DNA of 64,000 nt from Alistipes sp. (GTDB lineage Bacteria; Bacteroidota; Bacteroidia; Bacteroidales; Rikenellaceae): contig JAFVRC010000004.1 in assembly GCA_017504485.1 (NCBI GenBank), positions 1 through 64,000 on the forward strand, read 5' to 3'. The position numbers were made by a program, and so were the translations under genes. The first letter of the stretch is position 1. Each line of letters starts with the position of its first letter. Below are positions 54,201 to 62,923 of the stretch, one piece after another. The notes beneath the pieces were generated by a model, which made no database searches, was not told where the DNA came from, and saw nothing but the letters and a program-made list of their open reading frames with translations.

Positions 54201-54515
54201 TACCTTCTCGATCTTCTCGTCTATGCGCTTAACGGTCTGGTCGATATCTTTCGATATTTTCTCCTTCTCGGACAGAGCAATGTCCGAGCCCTCCAGCTTC
54301 GACTTCTGCTCTACGATGTGCGCCTCGTCGTCGGCTATAAAGTCAGCTATGCGCTTGCGCAACGCAGCACTGCGCTCGCGAAGTTGGTCATTCGTGAGAG
54401 CCTGTATCGAAGGGTATATATCCTTGATTTTTACGAGGTAGGGCTCTACCTGCTTGCGGTCCTTGTCGGCCTTCGAGCCGAAAAAGAGTTTGATAATGTT
54501 GCTAAGTATATCCAT
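51225..54515 (-). CDS. secA: Preprotein translocase ATPase SecA
   Basis: 1096 residues from ATG 54515. The frame runs up to 54578 but that part lies across the likely -7 box (TAAAGATA, 54556-54563). Seen: Walker [15 protein letters not shown], the DEAD-type core with a long variable insertion between motifs, as in other Bacteroidetes Sec[13 protein letters not shown], and a C-terminal zinc tail [16 protein letters not shown] that binds SecB and ribosomes. It drives export of signal-peptide proteins such as the glycoside hydrolases here. Confidence 0.97.
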   Translation of the reverse strand: MDILSNIIKLFFGSKADKDRKQVEPYLVKIKDIYPSIQALTNDQLRERSAALRKRIADFIADDEAHIVEQKSKLEGSDIALSEKEKISKDIDQTVKRIDEKIEKVLDEILPEAFAIMKDTARRFAEGDVVEVTANNFDRNLAASKDFVTIEGDKAIYATHWIAGGNDIKWDMVHYDVQLFGGVVLHKGKIAEMATGEGKTLVATLPVFLNALAGKGVHMVTVNDYLAKRDAEWMGPMYQFHGLSVDCIDAHQPNSEARRNAYLADITFGTNNEYGFDYLRDNMASSPNDLVQRKHHFAIVDEVDSVLIDDARTPLIISGPVPKGEDQLFEEYRPAIEYLHGLQKDFVTNLVAEARKLAAEGKMEECGLLTYRAYKGLPKYKPLIKFLSEQGIKVQMQKTENIYMADNNRRMPEVTDELFFVIDEKMNSVELTDKGHEALSKRVGEEGFFVLPDIGAEIAELEQQELSLEEKAQKKDELVNDYSIRSERVHTVNQLLKAYAMFEKDVEYVVMDNKVKIVDEQTGRILDGRRYSDGLHQAIEAKERVKVEAATQTFATITLQNYFRMYHKLGGMTGTAETESSEFWNIYKLDVVVIPTNRPIARDDREDIIYKTKREKYNAVIAEIERLVKQEGRPVLVGTTSVEISELLSRMLKIRGLKHNVLNAKQHQLEAQIVAEAGRPGQITIATNMAGRGTDIKLSEEVKAAGGLAIIGTERHESRRVDRQLRGRAGRQGDPGSSQFFVSFEDDLMRLFGSERIAAMMDRMGIEEGEAIQAGMMSKAVERAQKKVEENNFGIRKRLLEYDDVMNSQREVIYTRRRHALYGERIEIDLNNLMYDYAEAFMNEHEDYPFEEFLFELIREVGLQPSFDEERYKKARREEIVEFIVADMQALYARRAKAVADTVRPVMARIYEERKDQMDGTIYFPLTNGKLGYNVPVNLQRCKDTDGAEIFKVFSKVVMFTTIDDAWREHLREMDDLRQSVQNASYEQKDPLLIYKFESFGLFSKMLEKVNRDVLAILNKAYVPVQQQNPEAIQNARQQRAKVDVNKLQASRMAAAAAAGQGDKSKPMPVHVEKKVGRNDPCPCGSGKKYKHCHGK

Positions 54516-54808
54516 TGCGTAGATAGAATTTTTAAGTGTTGTGCATATAACGCGGTAAAGATACAAAAAATTACCCAAACCACCAACTCCGAGGGGGCTT
54601 TTTAGTGGCTCGGGTGTAATTACGTTGTTGCCGAAATCGAGATAGTGCAGCGATGTCGTATCAGGATAGAAGGATTAATAGGCCGTTTGCAGTGTGATTA
54701 GTCGTTTTTTGTATCTTTGCGTGGCGTACAACATTGAGAATTACACTCTTCCCTGAACGGAAAATGCCTACTAAAAAATAGGGGGGGGGCTTTATCGTTG
54801 TCGGCTTG
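54516..54808 (+). other. Gap with an orphan plus-strand promoter and a G9 run
   Basis: 293 bases between secA and DUF2851, both minus strand. TATCTTTG at 54714-54721 is a perfect plus-strand box with no gene ahead; only a five-codon ORF (ATGCCTACTAAAAAATAG) follows. A run of nine G (54781-54789) comes just before the DUF2851 end. I see no tRNA or terminator hairpin. Confidence 0.4.
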
Positions 54809-55741
54809 CTATTTTGCCTCGTTGCTCGTCATCGCGGCGATGTGTTGGCCTATGCGGCACTTGTCGCAACGGCGAGGCTGACAAAATTCGGTTGATATCT
54901 GCAATAGCGCCTGACTATCGTATGCGTTGCGCGCGAGGATGCCGGCCGAGTACCACTGCCGCGTATATTTGTTCATCTCGGGGCGCAGGGCGCGGAGCAG
55001 CTCTATCGAGTGGTCGAAGAGAGCATTGTCGCCTACAAACTCGCTATATGTGAATTGCAACGGCACGATAAGGTTGATGCCGAAGATGTTGGCCTTCTCG
55101 CGTCCCAATCGTAGCGCGCTCTGATTATCCTCGTCGCAGGCGAAGTGTTTGCGCCAATATGGCGAAGGTTCGATGCAGAATAGTTTCTCGACCTGCTTTG
55201 GAGTGCGGCATGAGAGTATGCAACTGAGTATAAAGTTGTGGTGTATCAGAAAGGCGGCCACCTGCGCAAGGCGCAGTAGTGGATGGTTTTGCGGACGCAC
55301 GCCCGAGAGACTCCAATCTTCGGGCTTCAATGGCTCGATATTGTACTTGTGAAGCAGGTGTTCCGCCTCGCGTTTCAGGGAGACGATGTAGCTGTCGTCA
55401 TCGTCAAGTATCTCCAACAGGCCCGAGCCTCCGATAACCATCGCCTCTATAGAGCGCAGCGAAGTGTGCTCGCGCAGCAGATTGCTATACGCTACACGCA
55501 GTGCAAGTTGCTCGAAGGCCTTGCGGTTGCGCCCTACGTCGAGCGTGCGGAGCAGCATATAGTAGAAGGTTTGATTCCAATCATGCGCCGAGTTGCAGAA
55601 TATATCCTTCACCTTATTGAACTTGCGCAGAAAACGGTCTGCGCAGAAGTGTTGTAATAGGTCGTTACGTGCCTCATCGTCGAGCGAAGCGACAAAGTCG
55701 AGACATTGCTTCGGAACAATATTCTGCTGTAGAAGAGCCAT
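54809..55741 (-). CDS. DUF2851 family protein, N-terminally short
   Basis: 310 residues. It matches the middle and end of DUF2851: WNQTFYYMLLRTLDVGRNRKAFEQLALRV, SIEAMVIGGSGLLE, SGVRPQNHPLLRLAQVAAFL, GREKANIFGINLIVPL and a C-terminal Cys motif CQPRRCDKCRIGQH. Typical family members are about 420 residues and begin with a conserved GNVEIH/SDWxxHxHxxDxxYDNVxLHVV segment; that N-terminal part is absent. The function of the family is unknown. Twelve bases separate it from the DUF59 gene. Confidence 0.8.
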   Translation of the reverse strand: MALLQQNIVPKQCLDFVASLDDEARNDLLQHFCADRFLRKFNKVKDIFCNSAHDWNQTFYYMLLRTLDVGRNRKAFEQLALRVAYSNLLREHTSLRSIEAMVIGGSGLLEILDDDDSYIVSLKREAEHLLHKYNIEPLKPEDWSLSGVRPQNHPLLRLAQVAAFLIHHNFILSCILSCRTPKQVEKLFCIEPSPYWRKHFACDEDNQSALRLGREKANIFGINLIVPLQFTYSEFVGDNALFDHSIELLRALRPEMNKYTRQWYSAGILARNAYDSQALLQISTEFCQPRRCDKCRIGQHIAAMTSNEAK

Positions 55742-55753
55742 ACGACAAGTCGA

Positions 55754-56074
55754 TTATAGTAGGTTGAGTTCCAAAAGAGCCTCCTCGCTCATCATACTGC
55801 GATCCCAGACTGGCTCGAATACCAGCGAAACCTCTACGCTCTGCACACCCTTGACTTTGGCTACCTCGCGCTTCACATCCTCGACGAGTACGTCGGCCAT
55901 AGGACAGTTGGGGGCCGTGAGAGTCATCTGTATAGTCACTTCGCCCGACGGATCGAAGTCGATGTTGTAGATAAGACCGAGGTCGTAGATATTAACCGGA
56001 ATCTCGGGGTCGTATATATTTTTGAGAGTGAGAACTATATCTCGCTCTACGTTAAGGATCTCTTCTGCTGTCAT
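55754..56074 (-). CDS. DUF59 (SufT/MIP18-like) iron-sulfur assembly protein
   Basis: 106 residues. VLTLKNIYDPEIPVNIYDLGLIYNIDFD and LTLTAPNCPMADVLVEDVKREVAKVKGVQSVEVSLVFEPVW are family hallmarks; Cys in PNCPM is the conserved thiol. It helps mature iron-sulfur proteins. It follows SufE by six bases, so an Fe-S assembly pair, with no sufBCD in the window. Confidence 0.9.
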   Translation of the reverse strand: MTAEEILNVERDIVLTLKNIYDPEIPVNIYDLGLIYNIDFDPSGEVTIQMTLTAPNCPMADVLVEDVKREVAKVKGVQSVEVSLVFEPVWDRSMMSEEALLELNLL

Positions 56075-56080
56075 AACCTA

Positions 56081-56500
56081 TTACTCCTGTGTTGATTGAA
56101 AGGCGAGCGCATAGAGGCGCATCTGCTTGATAGTTGCGAGCAATCCATTGCCGCGCGTGGGCGAGAGATTCTCCTTGAGCCCTATTGCCTCGATGAAGTA
56201 GAGCTCGGTGTCGATAATCTCCTGCGGCGTGCGACCACTCAATGCGCGCACCAGCAACGCAAGCAGGCCCTTGACAATAATAGCATCGCTATCGGCCGAA
56301 TAGTAAACCTTTCTGCCGTCGAGTCGAGCATCAACCCATACACGCGATTGGCACCCCTCGATAATGTACTTCTCGCTTTTGTGCGCCGCATCTATCAGAG
56401 GCAGCGTATCGCTCAGACCGATAAGGTAGTCGTACTTGTCGAGCCAGTCGTCGAACAAGGCAAACTCCTCGATAATCTCCTCTTGTATCTGATCTTTCAT
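56081..56500 (-). CDS. sufE: SufE family cysteine desulfuration protein
   Basis: 139 residues. Accepts sulfur from SufS. Seen: EEFALFDDWLDKYDYLIGLSDTLP start, the sulfur-accepting Cys50 in IIEGCQSRVWVDARL and the C-terminal LSPTRGNGLLATIKQMRLYAL, all conserved. It starts 15 bases after the phosphatase-like gene and precedes DUF59 by six bases. Confidence 0.93.
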   Translation of the reverse strand: MKDQIQEEIIEEFALFDDWLDKYDYLIGLSDTLPLIDAAHKSEKYIIEGCQSRVWVDARLDGRKVYYSADSDAIIVKGLLALLVRALSGRTPQEIIDTELYFIEAIGLKENLSPTRGNGLLATIKQMRLYALAFQSTQE

Positions 56501-56515
56501 CTTCGAAATGTGTAT

Positions 56516-58129
56516 TTATCGTTTTATGCCGGCAATCTTCTTCGCATCGCAGCACTGCGGACGCGCAATGCCGAGTATGGCAGCCACTGTAGGGGCTATC
56601 TGCTCGCTGCACACGCGGTCGTCATTCTGTTGATGTGCCACGCCGCCTCCCCAGATGAGTAGCGGAATATGTCGGTCGTAGTTGTATGGCGAGCCGGAGG
56701 CCGAGCAGCGCGTAGCATCCAACTCTATGCGCTCGGGCTCGAGAACAACCATCACATCGCCCGAGTAGCGCGGATGGTAACCATTCTGCACAAGACGCGA
56801 GGTGCCGTGTAGCAGCGTGCCCCCTTTGAGAGCCGTGGCTGTCAGGGCATTGGTTACGCCGCGAAATTGCAAGGCGAAGGTCGCCACCTCGTTCTGCACT
56901 TGCGCTATCGACACCTTGTGCTTGTAGATGATGTCGTGGTTGAGGTATAGCGAGCCGTTGGTGTATCCGAGCACCCAATTGTCCTGCCCGTAGCGTGCGC
57001 CAAGGAAGGCGTTCATTATAACCTCGAACTGTCGCTTGTTGAAGCGCAGGCGATCGCTCGACTCGCCCAGCTGCGTAGGGCTTGTGCCGTGGTCGGAGGT
57101 CAGCGTGAAGAGCACATCCTCCTGCGAGGCGACTTGCGCATAGACAAACGTGATGAACTCGCCGAGTAGTACATCGAGCGAGTAGAGCATATCCTCGTAC
57201 TCGGCCGAGTCGGGCCCATATCGCTCGACAATATTGCGAGGCACATCGAGGCATATGTTGAGCACCTTGCACTCGTCGTTTATGTGCAGCGGCATCATTG
57301 AGCCGACGGCACGCTTTGCGAACTCGAAGAGTGCGTGGTTGCCTGCCGGCATACGGAGCATACGCTTCACCCACTCGCTTTCGCGGCTCTTGACCATCGT
57401 GCGAGGGCTCTTCTTGCCGCTCTTGCCCTGCTCGTATATTGTTATATCTGTTGCTCGCTTGTTGCGGTAGCGGTTGGCCGTGTAGCGGCCGTACCACACC
57501 TCGGAGGCAAAGACACGATTCATATCGTCGTCGTTGTAGCTGCGCACCCACGATGGCAGTTCGGCAGCATAGCAGTCGGCCGTGCTCCAACGGCCCTTCT
57601 CGTCAATCCAGTAGCACTCACCGCCGCGCCCTGCCAGGATTATGGCCGAGAGGGGATTGTGCGCAATGGTTATGGTGCGGGCATTGGCCACCGAGGAGCG
57701 TGCCGCCTCGGCGAGAGTCTGTGCCGAGAGGTGCGATGTGTCGTAGTTGGTTGCCACCTCGCTTATGATTACTTCACGGCTCGTGCGGCTCTTGTGGCAG
57801 AGCGATACGGGGACATTTGCCGTGCGGTCGAAGCGTGTGGCGGATATTATGCCGTGCATCGAGGGTAGTGCCCCTGTGGCGAGTGTTGCCAGGCCTGCCT
57901 CGGTAGATGTCGGGGCGTAGTCGGCATAGCACTCGGTAAATGTCGCACCCTCCTGCATCGCGCGACGAAAGCCTCCGGCCGCGAAGTTATGGCCATAGCG
58001 TTGCAGGTCGTCGGCACTCATTCCTCCGACAACAATATTTATCGCAAGGCGTGGTCGCGCCGCCACATCTATCGGCAAGAGAGCGCCCTGCACCGTGCAT
58101 ATTGCTATAAATAGAATTTTTAGCTTCAT
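56516..58129 (-). CDS. PafA-like alkaline phosphatase superfamily protein with missing metal ligands
   Basis: 537 residues, signal peptide to about residue 24. It is a type I phosphodiesterase/phosphatase fold: LATLATGALPSMHG near the nucleophile (PTSTEAG, Thr around 74-76), LTSDHGTSPT and GSPYNYDRHIPLLIWGGG. Two ligand positions differ from PafA: the VVDQM Asp is Gly35 in INIVVGGMSADD, and the H in D-x-x-G-H-x-F-G-P is absent (VPRNIVERYGPDS). Likely a non-catalytic or altered paralogue. It overlaps GSCFA by four bases. Confidence 0.78.
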   Translation of the reverse strand: MKLKILFIAICTVQGALLPIDVAARPRLAINIVVGGMSADDLQRYGHNFAAGGFRRAMQEGATFTECYADYAPTSTEAGLATLATGALPSMHGIISATRFDRTANVPVSLCHKSRTSREVIISEVATNYDTSHLSAQTLAEAARSSVANARTITIAHNPLSAIILAGRGGECYWIDEKGRWSTADCYAAELPSWVRSYNDDDMNRVFASEVWYGRYTANRYRNKRATDITIYEQGKSGKKSPRTMVKSRESEWVKRMLRMPAGNHALFEFAKRAVGSMMPLHINDECKVLNICLDVPRNIVERYGPDSAEYEDMLYSLDVLLGEFITFVYAQVASQEDVLFTLTSDHGTSPTQLGESSDRLRFNKRQFEVIMNAFLGARYGQDNWVLGYTNGSLYLNHDIIYKHKVSIAQVQNEVATFALQFRGVTNALTATALKGGTLLHGTSRLVQNGYHPRYSGDVMVVLEPERIELDATRCSASGSPYNYDRHIPLLIWGGGVAHQQNDDRVCSEQIAPTVAAILGIARPQCCDAKKIAGIKR

Positions 58130-59079
58130 AAAAATCTGTTAAATATCTCCTTCTCGAGTGTAAAGTCCATCTCGGGCATCGCCTCGGCCTTGGCTATCAT
58201 CTTGCGGCAGAACTCGCGGTGAGCCTCGCTCTCGGGGTTGAACGGGCGATGCTCGGCAGCGGCTACAATCTGCTCTATCTGTGGCAGTAATTCGCGTGCG
58301 CTATGTGATAGCACAACTTCGCAGAAGTGTTCCCAAATATAATCGACTGCCATTTTCGAGGGGTGCACCATGTCTTCATTGTAGTAGCGATAGTCGCGCA
58401 GGTCGTCAGTCATAATTTCGTAGGAGGGAAAGTAGTGCACATCTTCGTATTGCGTGCATAGCTCCTCCGCCGCAAGGCGCAACACGGCTTTGCTTACGCT
58501 GTTCTCCTGCAGACCGTCACCCAAATGTCGCACGGGGCTGACGGTCAGAATAACTCTCTTGCCGTGCAGTGCCCCCTCAAAGAGAGCGGTATATCGCTCC
58601 ACAATCTCCTCGACCGTAAGTCTGCGACGCGAGAATTGCGAAGATGGCTGCTTGTGGCAGTTAGCCACAATGCGCCCCTCGCGCTCATATACCCACGCCG
58701 TGCCGAAAGTTATAATAACCCAATCCGCTTCATGCAGAGCCTTCGCACCTTGTGCTACCGCCTTGTTGAGCTTCGAGAAGGCTTCGGTGGGTGTTGCGCC
58801 ATCGAGCGAGGAGTGTGCCTCGAAAGAGAAGAAGCCCTCCTTGCCCTCTCGAATATCGCACACGGCAAAACTCCTTGTGTCGGCCAGTCGCTCAATCGCT
58901 GCGGCGATCGACAACGGGTTGAACAGCACGCCCAACGGGTTAGTCGTAACCGCGAATTTTGCTCTCGAAAGTCGCTCCGCCACACGCTCCGCAAAACAAG
59001 AACCAAGCGCAAAAATCTTTGCGCCATGGTTCAAGCCCTTCGACAGAGGGGTGATTGATATTTCGGTGCGAAACTTCAC
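58126..59079 (-). CDS. GSCFA-domain protein
   Basis: 317 residues, GTG start at 59079. The name motif is visible in KIFALGSCFAERVAERL, with NPLGVLFNPLSIAAAI after it, and VIITFGTAWVYERE. The GSCFA domain is an SGNH-hydrolase-like fold seen mainly in Bacteroidetes; it has been associated with cell-surface polysaccharide or lipid modification, not proven. It overlaps the phosphatase-like gene by four bases and starts six bases after glnS. Confidence 0.9.
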   Translation of the reverse strand: MKFRTEISITPLSKGLNHGAKIFALGSCFAERVAERLSRAKFAVTTNPLGVLFNPLSIAAAIERLADTRSFAVCDIREGKEGFFSFEAHSSLDGATPTEAFSKLNKAVAQGAKALHEADWVIITFGTAWVYEREGRIVANCHKQPSSQFSRRRLTVEEIVERYTALFEGALHGKRVILTVSPVRHLGDGLQENSVSKAVLRLAAEELCTQYEDVHYFPSYEIMTDDLRDYRYYNEDMVHPSKMAVDYIWEHFCEVVLSHSARELLPQIEQIVAAAEHRPFNPESEAHREFCRKMIAKAEAMPEMDFTLEKEIFNRFL

Positions 59080-59085
59080 GCTGCT

Positions 59086-60765
59086 CTACTTGTTAATCTT
59101 TGCCCACGAATCTTTCAGCGTCACAGTGCGGTTGAACACGAGGTGGTCGGCTGTCGAGTCGGTATCGGGGCAGAAGTAGCCCACACGCTCGAACTGGAAG
59201 GTGGTACCTACGGGGGCATCTTTTAATGCCGGCTCCAAATATCCCTTGGTGACAATCAGCGACTCGGGGTTAAGGTTATCCTGCCAAGAGGTCTGGCCCT
59301 CCGAAGTGTCGTATGGGTCCTCGGTCTTGAACAGAGGGTTATACAAGCGAACTTCTGCCTCCACGGCGTGCTCGGCCGACACCCAATGGATAACGCCCTT
59401 CACGCGGCGACCGTCGCTCGATGAGCCTTCGCCAGACATCGGGTCGTAGGTGCAATGAAGCTCCACAATATTACCTGCCTCATCCTTGACAACCTCCTCG
59501 CACTTGATGAGGTACGAGTAGCGCAGGCGCACCTCGCCACCCGGCGAGAGTCGGAAGTACTTCTTCGGTGGGTTCTCCATAAAGTCGTCGCGCTCGATAT
59601 AGAGCACCTTCGAGAATGGCACCTCGCGCATACCGGCCTCCTCGTTTTCAGGGTTATTGACCGCCTTGCGCATCTCGACCTTGCCCTCCTCCCAGTTGGT
59701 TATAACCACCTTGAGTGGGTTGAGTACGGCCATGCGTCGCTCGGCAACCTTATTGAGATCCTCGCGTACGCAGTACTCCATTTTGCCGAGGTCGATTACG
59801 TTGTCGCGCTTCGCTACACCCACCATCTCGGCAAAGGCGCGCACCGAAGCCGGCGTATAGCCTTTGCGGCGCAGAGCGCAGATGGTCGGCATTCGAGGGT
59901 CATCCCAACCTGTCACGGCACCCTCCTGAACGAGTTTCAAGAGGTTGCGCTTCGACATCATCGTGTAGGTGAGGTTGAGGCGTGCGAACTCGTACTGATG
60001 TGACGGGTAAATCTCCAACGACTCGATAAACCAGTCGTACAGCGGACGGTGTACGTCGAACTCCAACGTGCAGATGGAGTGCGAAATCTGCTCTATCGAG
60101 TCACTCTGGCCGTGAGCATAGTCGTACATAGGGTAGATACACCACTTGTTGCCCGTGCGGTGGTGCTCGGTGTGGAGAATACGGTACATGATAGGGTCGC
60201 GGAAGAGCATATTCGGGTGTGCCATATCAATCTTGGCACGCAACACCTTTGCTCCGTCCTCGAACTCGCCGGCACGCATACGCTCGAACAAATCGAGGTT
60301 CTCCTCGACCGATCGGTCGCGCCAAGGCGACGGCTTACCCGGCTCCGAAACGGTGCCGCGATTTTCGCGAATCTGCTCCTGCGTTTGGTCATCGACGTAT
60401 GCCAACCCCTTCTTGATAAGTACCACGGCCCAATCGTAGAGTTGGTCGAAATAGTCCGACGCATAACGCTCAATAGCCCAGTCGAAACCGAGCCACTTGA
60501 TGTCGCGCTTAATCGAATCGACATACTCGGTATCCTCCTTCACGGGGTTCGTGTCGTCGAAGCGGAGGTTGCACTTGCCGCCATACTTCTTCGCCAGACC
60601 GAAGTTGATGCAGATGCTCTTTGCGTGACCTATATGCAGGTAGCCGTTTGGCTCGGGTGGAAATCGTGTTTGAACGTGCGACAATCCATTCGCAATCGAC
60701 TCCTCGATAATCTCCTCAAGAAAATTCAAGGATTTCTCCTTTACCTCAATGTTCTCTGTTGCCAT
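59086..60765 (-). CDS. glnS: Glutaminyl-tRNA synthetase
   Basis: 559 residues. Class Ib: [22 protein letters not shown] (HIGH), and [10 protein letters not shown] (KMSKS), with [18 protein letters not shown] in the anticodon-binding half. GlnRS suggests glutamine is charged directly, so transamidation is not needed for Gln. It is followed by GSCFA with six bases between and preceded by the barrel gene with 12 bases between. Confidence 0.96.
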   Translation of the reverse strand: MATENIEVKEKSLNFLEEIIEESIANGLSHVQTRFPPEPNGYLHIGHAKSICINFGLAKKYGGKCNLRFDDTNPVKEDTEYVDSIKRDIKWLGFDWAIERYASDYFDQLYDWAVVLIKKGLAYVDDQTQEQIRENRGTVSEPGKPSPWRDRSVEENLDLFERMRAGEFEDGAKVLRAKIDMAHPNMLFRDPIMYRILHTEHHRTGNKWCIYPMYDYAHGQSDSIEQISHSICTLEFDVHRPLYDWFIESLEIYPSHQYEFARLNLTYTMMSKRNLLKLVQEGAVTGWDDPRMPTICALRRKGYTPASVRAFAEMVGVAKRDNVIDLGKMEYCVREDLNKVAERRMAVLNPLKVVITNWEEGKVEMRKAVNNPENEEAGMREVPFSKVLYIERDDFMENPPKKYFRLSPGGEVRLRYSYLIKCEEVVKDEAGNIVELHCTYDPMSGEGSSSDGRRVKGVIHWVSAEHAVEAEVRLYNPLFKTEDPYDTSEGQTSWQDNLNPESLIVTKGYLEPALKDAPVGTTFQFERVGYFCPDTDSTADHLVFNRTVTLKDSWAKINK

Positions 60766-60777
60766 ATTTGTTTAGCT

Positions 60778-61896
60778 TTATTTTGTTCTTTTAGTTGCCT
60801 TGTCATAAAGTTTTGGTGCGAGGTTTACGCCCAACGCAATAACCTGCTGGTTGTACAACCTCTTGCCGTCGGTTTTCAGTGCCACCTCGGCCTTGACCTT
60901 CACACGCTCGCGCCAGAATGTACGCTCGTAGCCTATGCTTGTACGGTTGTAAATGCCGTGCGTCGTGCCGTAGAAGGGGTCTGCGGTGTAGAGATCTGCA
61001 CCATATATCGTACCCTCTCTGCCTATCGAGTAGTAGAGAGGTTGCAGGTTTTTACCAACGTATAGGTTGTTCGAGATAAATACTCCCCAGCGGCTCATGC
61101 GGAAGAACAGCTCGCCGCCCATAGGTGCCTGCCAGCCACTCTCCGTACATCTGTCGCGTTGCAGCGATTGCAGGTATCCGAGGCGGATGTCGAAGTCAAA
61201 GAAGGCCTTGAATGCTACACCGAGATATGGGTTTATGACTATGTCATCAACCACATTGCCCTCGAATGTCGAGCGGTTGGCGTAGTGCTGCATCGAGGCG
61301 GCGGCACCGGCATACATAACCTTTGCAAAGTGTCCCTCTCCCGAGAAGAGTATGCGAAAACGCTCGCGTGTCGCCTCCGAGTAGAGGCCGTTCCAATCTA
61401 CCGACAACTCGGCAAAGCCTGCCGCATCGCTATATTGCAGTGCAAGGCCCTGCACCATGCGGTTGTCGGCCAGCCATGCACTGCTGAATATGGCTTCCGA
61501 GTAGCGGCCTATAAGCTTGTCGCGGCGGAACAATCCGGCCACGGCGCCGTAGCGGCCATTGTTGAATTGATAGTATGCCACGAGGTCTATATCGTCGAGA
61601 AAGCGCACCGAGCCGAACATCTTCTGCATATTGACACCCACGCCGAGCGAGTGCTTCTTATTCCACTCATAGCGCAGCACGGGCGCGAGGGATATGCCAA
61701 AAAGAGTCTCCGACGTGCCGAGATTGCTGCCCGTGTACTCCGTGTTGTCAAAGTCGAAGTCGAGGGCCACGTCGAGGTATAGTTGTTCACTGCGCACGAC
61801 TGTCGTATCGCATTTTGCAGCAGCAAGTTGCTCCTGCCCGAACAGGTCGAGCGAGAGCAGCACCAATGCCACAAAAACCACGATTTTCCGTATCAT
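60778..61896 (-). CDS. Predicted outer-membrane beta-barrel protein
   Basis: 372 residues, signal peptide to about residue 20 (LLSLDLFGQ). The rest alternates hydrophobic and polar residues in short strands with aromatic girdles (LYLDVALDFDFDNTEYTG, HSLGVGVNMQKMFG, IGYERTFWRERVKVKAEVALKTDGKRLYNQQVIALGVNL), typical of a barrel of about 14-16 strands. No recognised family. Position upstream of glnS and divergent from the SpoU methyltransferase gene. Confidence 0.7.
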   Translation of the reverse strand: MIRKIVVFVALVLLSLDLFGQEQLAAAKCDTTVVRSEQLYLDVALDFDFDNTEYTGSNLGTSETLFGISLAPVLRYEWNKKHSLGVGVNMQKMFGSVRFLDDIDLVAYYQFNNGRYGAVAGLFRRDKLIGRYSEAIFSSAWLADNRMVQGLALQYSDAAGFAELSVDWNGLYSEATRERFRILFSGEGHFAKVMYAGAAASMQHYANRSTFEGNVVDDIVINPYLGVAFKAFFDFDIRLGYLQSLQRDRCTESGWQAPMGGELFFRMSRWGVFISNNLYVGKNLQPLYYSIGREGTIYGADLYTADPFYGTTHGIYNRTSIGYERTFWRERVKVKAEVALKTDGKRLYNQQVIALGVNLAPKLYDKATKRTK

Positions 61897-61953
61897 ACCT
61901 ATATTGAAATATAAATATCGTGCGAAAGTAGCGAAAATTTTTCAAATAATGAT

Positions 61954-61961
61954 TACTTTTG
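61954..61961 (+). promoter_or_regulatory. -7 box of the SpoU methyltransferase promoter
   Basis: TACTTTTG fits TAnnTTTG, 64 bases before the ATG. Confidence 0.5.
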
Positions 61962-62025
61962 TGCGAAAAAAATAAGTACAAAAATAGCCATTGGCTGACA
62001 TCCAACGGCTAGAAGCCTCAAAAAT

Positions 62026-62553
62026 ATGAAGAAAACAACCAACGCAGAGCTTGGCCGCCCCTCGGTCGAGGAGTTCCGCAAGATGGAGAAGATGCCCGTC
62101 GTCGTGGTTTTGGACAATGTGCGCTCGGCCCAAAATGTAGGCTCGTTTTTCCGCACGGGCGATGCCTTTGCTATCGAGCGACTTGCGCTCTGCGGCATCA
62201 CTGCCACACCCCCTTCGCGCGAGATTCACAAGAGCTCGCTCGGTGCCGAATTTTCGGTTGCGTGGAGCTATTTCTCTACTACGGCCGAATGTGTGCAACA
62301 GCTTAAAAACGAGGGATATACCATCGTGGCTGTCGAGCAGATTGCCGAGTCGGTGATGTTGGATAAGCTCGAGCCCGTTTCGGGCGAGAAATACGCCCTT
62401 ATTTTCGGCAACGAGGTTGATGGCGTGGCGCAGGAGGTGGTCGATATGTGCGACTCGGCCATCGAAATTCCGCAACTCGGCACCAAGCACTCGCTGAACG
62501 TCTCGGTATCGGGCGGCGTGGTGCTCTGGAAATTCTTCGAGAATCTGCGATAG
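62026..62553 (+). CDS. TrmH/SpoU-family RNA 2'-O-methyltransferase
   Basis: 175 residues. The SPOUT knot is clear: VVLDNVRSAQNVGSFFRTGDAFAIERL, ALIFGNEVDGVAQEVVDMCDSAIEIPQLGTKHSLNVSVSGGVVLW, with the NxxNVGxxxRT, FGxExxG and P..G...SLNVS motifs. It methylates a ribose 2'-OH in tRNA or rRNA with SAM; the target nucleotide is not evident. No N-terminal substrate-binding domain, so it is the short form. Confidence 0.9.
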   Translation: MKKTTNAELGRPSVEEFRKMEKMPVVVVLDNVRSAQNVGSFFRTGDAFAIERLALCGITATPPSREIHKSSLGAEFSVAWSYFSTTAECVQQLKNEGYTIVAVEQIAESVMLDKLEPVSGEKYALIFGNEVDGVAQEVVDMCDSAIEIPQLGTKHSLNVSVSGGVVLWKFFENLR

Positions 62554-62648
62554 TTGGAATAGATAAGGTGGCAATGAATAACAATCGCCACTTTGGTCGC
62601 TGAATGGCAAGCCGACAAGATATTTAATGCCATTGCTCCCCAAAACAA

Positions 62649-62672
62649 CGCCCTCACACTTAAAGCGAGGGC
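62649..62672 (-). terminator. Terminator behind the tiny hydrophobic peptide gene
   Basis: CGCCCTC (62649-62655) / GAGGGCG (62666-62672), nine nucleotides of loop region apart. On the minus strand it follows the peptide gene and precedes GTTGTTTTGG. Confidence 0.5.
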
Positions 62673-62693
62673 GTAAAACTTAAAGTCAAAAGC

Positions 62694-62780
62694 CTAATTC
62701 TTAAAAAGCAGACACAGCACGCACATAGAGGTAGATGTGAATGTGAATATCGCAATAGATGCAAGTAAAATCTTCTTCAT
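62694..62780 (-). CDS. Tiny hydrophobic peptide (28 aa)
   Basis: Minus-strand ATG (62778-62780) to TAG (62694-62696) encodes 28 residues: MKKILLASIAIFTFTSTSM followed by CVLCLLFKN. One predicted membrane helix between charged ends, with two cysteines near its end. It has all parts of a small gene: a TAnnTTTG promoter box 25 bases upstream, an A-rich region before the ATG, and a hairpin terminator downstream. Could be a small membrane regulatory protein or a type I toxin-like peptide; no partner RNA was identified. Confidence 0.5.
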   Translation of the reverse strand: MKKILLASIAIFTFTSTSMCVLCLLFKN

Positions 62781-62805
62781 ATCTTTTTATGTGTTATATC
62801 CCACA

Positions 62806-62813
62806 CAAAAATA
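62806..62813 (-). promoter_or_regulatory. -7 box for the tiny hydrophobic peptide
   Basis: CAAAAATA, TATTTTTG on the minus strand, 25 bases before the peptide's start codon. Confidence 0.5.
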
Positions 62814-62895
62814 ATGATTTAGTTTGAAAGTTGTAAAAATGGCAACCTGCATAAGGTAAATATCGGTAGTCCTTGTTTATCTCCGTTTTGTTTTA

Positions 62896-62903
62896 TACCT
62901 TTG
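62896..62903 (+). promoter_or_regulatory. -7 box of the prfB promoter
   Basis: TACCTTTG, 20 bases before the prfB ATG. Bases 62554-62923 otherwise hold only the tiny peptide gene described above. Confidence 0.6.
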
Positions 62904-62923
62904 TAGCAATTAAATCGCGAAAT

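Noticed and set aside
53208-54605. Long open frame antisense to secA, and similar antisense frames in valS, gcvP, mmdA and mmdB
   Set aside because: They lie wholly within strongly conserved genes on the other strand, and GC-rich third positions create such shadow frames. They show no recognisable domain.
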